Shown here in pieces: positions 34,127 through 35,570 of a DNA stretch of 35,570 bases; positions within the stretch are counted from its first letter, which is position 1, and the number at the start of each line of letters is the position of its first letter. The position numbers and the translations under genes are program-made. The stretch comes from Nitrosovibrio sp. Nv4 (lineage in GTDB: Bacteria > Pseudomonadota > Gammaproteobacteria > Burkholderiales > Nitrosomonadaceae). Below the pieces are notes generated by a model. That model was not told the DNA's origin and did no database searches. It worked only from the letters and a program-made list of their open reading frames with translations. The stretch spans positions 1 to 35,570 of the forward strand of contig CAMDAX010000004.1 in the NCBI GenBank assembly GCA_945888885.1, given 5' to 3'.

Positions 34127-35254
34127 CTATATCTCCTGGTCTTGCCGATAGCGTCTGGCCAGGGCCTCGCGTTGTTGGTAGGCTTCCCGCGCAATGCGGA
34201 TGTCTTCCAGAAAATGTGGCAGCTCTCTGATCAGTAGCGCCTGTGGCCCATCCACCAGTGCCTTACTTGGTGCCGGGTGAAAATCTACCAGCACCATGTT
34301 GGCGCCCGCTATCACGCCTTGTGCAGTGACATGCATGATATCGAGTATGTCATCTGGCGCGCAGGTACGCGCGCCGACCGAATGCGAAGGATCAATGCAC
34401 ACCGGCATGCGTGTCAGTCGTTTGACCACCGGCACATGTGCGAAATCCACAAAATTGCGATGCGGGTCGGCCATGTTGGTCTTCATCCCGCGCAGACCGA
34501 ACACCACCTTGCGGTTACCTCCGGAAGCCAGATATTCGGCTGCGTTGAGTGACTCGTCCAAGGTGATGCCGAAGCCGCGTTTGATCAGCACCGGAAAGTC
34601 CTGCTGGCGTCCGACGATTTTTAGTAACTCGAAATTCTGTGTATTGCGCGTACCGATCTGCAGCATCACACCGGTGGGACTGCGGGTCTGGTTGAGCGCC
34701 TCGCGAATTTCATCGACATGAGATTCGTGGGTAATCTCCATGGCAATGACCTTGATGCCGTATTTCCCAGCCAGATCGAACACATAAGGCAGGCAGGCCT
34801 TACCGTGGCCCTGAAACGCATACGGACTGGTGCGTGGCTTGTAGGCGCCCATGCGGGTGCAGACTTGCCCGTGGTCGCGTAGCGCTTTCATCATCATCTC
34901 GACATGTTCCGGTGTATCCACCGCACATAATCCGGCGAATACATTAAGTGTATCCTGACCGAAGCGCACGCCGTTATAGTCAAAATAAGTAGGGCGGTCA
35001 TCACCCTTGTGCCGCCCGAGAACACGATACTCTTCCGAAATCCGCACCACCCTCTCGACACACGGCAGGCTTTGCATATCCTCAAGGGGCAGCACCATGG
35101 TGTTGCCGATCAAATATACCTCCGTCAGCGTCTGCTCGATCCCAGCTTCGGTATGCACACGGGTGGCGATGCCTGGCAAGCTGGCGAGGTGTGCTAACAA
35201 CTGCCTGTACTCAGGGCTGTCAGAATGTGTGTCCGGGGTCAGGATAAGAATCAT
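34127..35254 (-). CDS. aroF: 3-deoxy-7-phosphoheptulonate (DAHP) synthase, class I-beta type
   Basis: Catalyses the first step of the shikimate pathway from phosphoenolpyruvate and erythrose-4-phosphate. The 375-residue protein begins MILILTPDTHSDSPEYRQLL: an N-terminal ferredoxin-like regulatory domain (about 1-80) as in Thermotoga-type enzymes, then the KDO8PS-like barrel with RMGAYKPRTSPYAFQG, KRGFG, and CIDPSHSVGAR. The start at 35254 is chosen because the homologous N-terminus begins there; the ATG at 35308 adds 18 residues with no similarity. Feedback control by an aromatic amino acid through the N-terminal domain is likely. The symbol denotes the family; the paralogue letter is a guess. 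Confidence 0.9.
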   Translation of the reverse strand: MILILTPDTHSDSPEYRQLLAHLASLPGIATRVHTEAGIEQTLTEVYLIGNTMVLPLEDMQSLPCVERVVRISEEYRVLGRHKGDDRPTYFDYNGVRFGQDTLNVFAGLCAVDTPEHVEMMMKALRDHGQVCTRMGAYKPRTSPYAFQGHGKACLPYVFDLAGKYGIKVIAMEITHESHVDEIREALNQTRSPTGVMLQIGTRNTQNFELLKIVGRQQDFPVLIKRGFGITLDESLNAAEYLASGGNRKVVFGLRGMKTNMADPHRNFVDFAHVPVVKRLTRMPVCIDPSHSVGARTCAPDDILDIMHVTAQGVIAGANMVLVDFHPAPSKALVDGPQALLIRELPHFLEDIRIAREAYQQREALARRYRQDQEI

Positions 35255-35320
35255 GGGGTGGTACCAAAAGAGAGCAGATAGGCCGTGCCAGCGGGCAGTG
35301 TAAAGCAAGCCAAGGCTTGA

Positions 35321-35349
35321 ATTCTAACCGAAAAACCCACTACTTGCCA
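35321..35349 (-). promoter_or_regulatory. Possible promoter of the DAHP synthase gene
   Basis: On the minus strand TAGAAT (35326-35321) is a fair -10 box with TGGCAA (35349-35344) 17 nt upstream as a weak -35. It lies 67 nt before the chosen start codon. Confidence 0.3.
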
Positions 35350-35425
35350 CGTCATCGAATCTGGCGTTTAATCGCGTTGCATGTTATGCGGGCTATACTC
35401 CAAATAAATGACTATGCAAAACCAC

Positions 35426-35570
35426 TAGTGTCCGGTTAAAAATCAAATAGAATCATTTGGTTATTGGGTTGTGGTGTAATGATTCTGCTGGTATTGGGCT
35501 GCAAGGCGCATGAAATAGGGGTTTTCTCGAAAACAGAGACCGACAATATCTGTAGCAAAGTGTAGAGCGA
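35426..35570 (+). mobile_element. Candidate IS end at the right edge (partial)
   Basis: TAGTGTCCGGTTAAAA begins at 35426 in an otherwise non-coding tail. This string resembles the end of IS4-type elements and agrees at 10 of 13 positions with the end inferred for the left-edge element (TACTGTCCGGAGA). No transposase codons are seen before the window ends, so the call rests on the terminal string alone. The stretch 35255-35425 contains only the DAHP synthase upstream region. Confidence 0.35.

Noticed and set aside
1-35570. tRNA, rRNA and CRISPR arrays
   Set aside because: No cloverleaf, ribosomal or regularly spaced repeat pattern was found anywhere in the window.

Overview
The window is most likely from a betaproteobacterial chromosome, best matching the Nitrosomonadales (Nitrosomonas/Nitrosospira-like ammonia oxidisers). 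This rests on the ruv-tol-que gene order, the beta/gamma-type pilE-V-W-X-Y1 cluster, and the 3' remnant of a Rhesus-type (Rh50-like) ammonia channel gene at the left edge. The genus assignment is inference.

Layout. 1-468: the end of an IS4-like element, with the start of its transposase running off the left edge, joined to a truncated rh gene. 578-3358: minus-strand alpha/beta hydrolase, YceI-like protein and an unknown polytopic membrane protein, with two copies of a dispersed repeat in the gaps. 3839-4952: plus-strand yqjD/yqjE/yqjK-like membrane-stress operon. 5153-11992: a minus-strand run which, read in its own direction, is ybgC-tolQ-tolR-tolA-tolB-pal-cpoB-queE-queC (the Tol-Pal envelope machine followed by preQ0/queuosine synthesis). 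A third repeat copy separates queE from queC. 12306-20994: a tight four-gene minus-strand operon with the look of an anti-phage system: PLD-nuclease/SNF2 helicase, Eco57I-type adenine methyltransferase, ABC-type AAA ATPase, and a DUF4276-like TOPRIM-type protein. 21237-24213: yebC-ruvC-ruvA-ruvB (Holliday-junction resolution). 24312-30629: a type IV pilus minor-pilin operon, pilE-pilV-pilW-pilX-pilY1-fimT. 30814-35254: thiO (plus strand), then ispH, a BtuF-like binding protein and a DAHP synthase (all minus strand). The right edge carries a candidate second IS end.

How it works together. In many proteobacteria yebC-ruvCAB runs straight into ybgC-tolQRAB-pal-cpoB-que. Here that block is intact on both sides but is split by the roughly 9 kb defence-like operon, which is the main accessory feature and the best candidate for a poorly described system. 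Its genes abut or overlap (0 nt, then two 4-nt overlaps), implying coupled expression. The architecture suggests methylation for self-marking, a PLD/SNF2 translocase-nuclease for restriction, and an ATPase/TOPRIM pair that resembles the PARIS AriA/AriB logic and may act as a guard or abortive effector.

Other points. ruvC has no ATG, GTG or TTG start in its reading frame: all four catalytic acids line up with E. coli numbering only if translation begins at an ATC codon. A dispersed repeat of about 140 bp occurs three times, keeps an open frame across copies, and supplies the likely start codon of queC. A GC-rich hairpin repeat is inserted in frame in the helicase gene.
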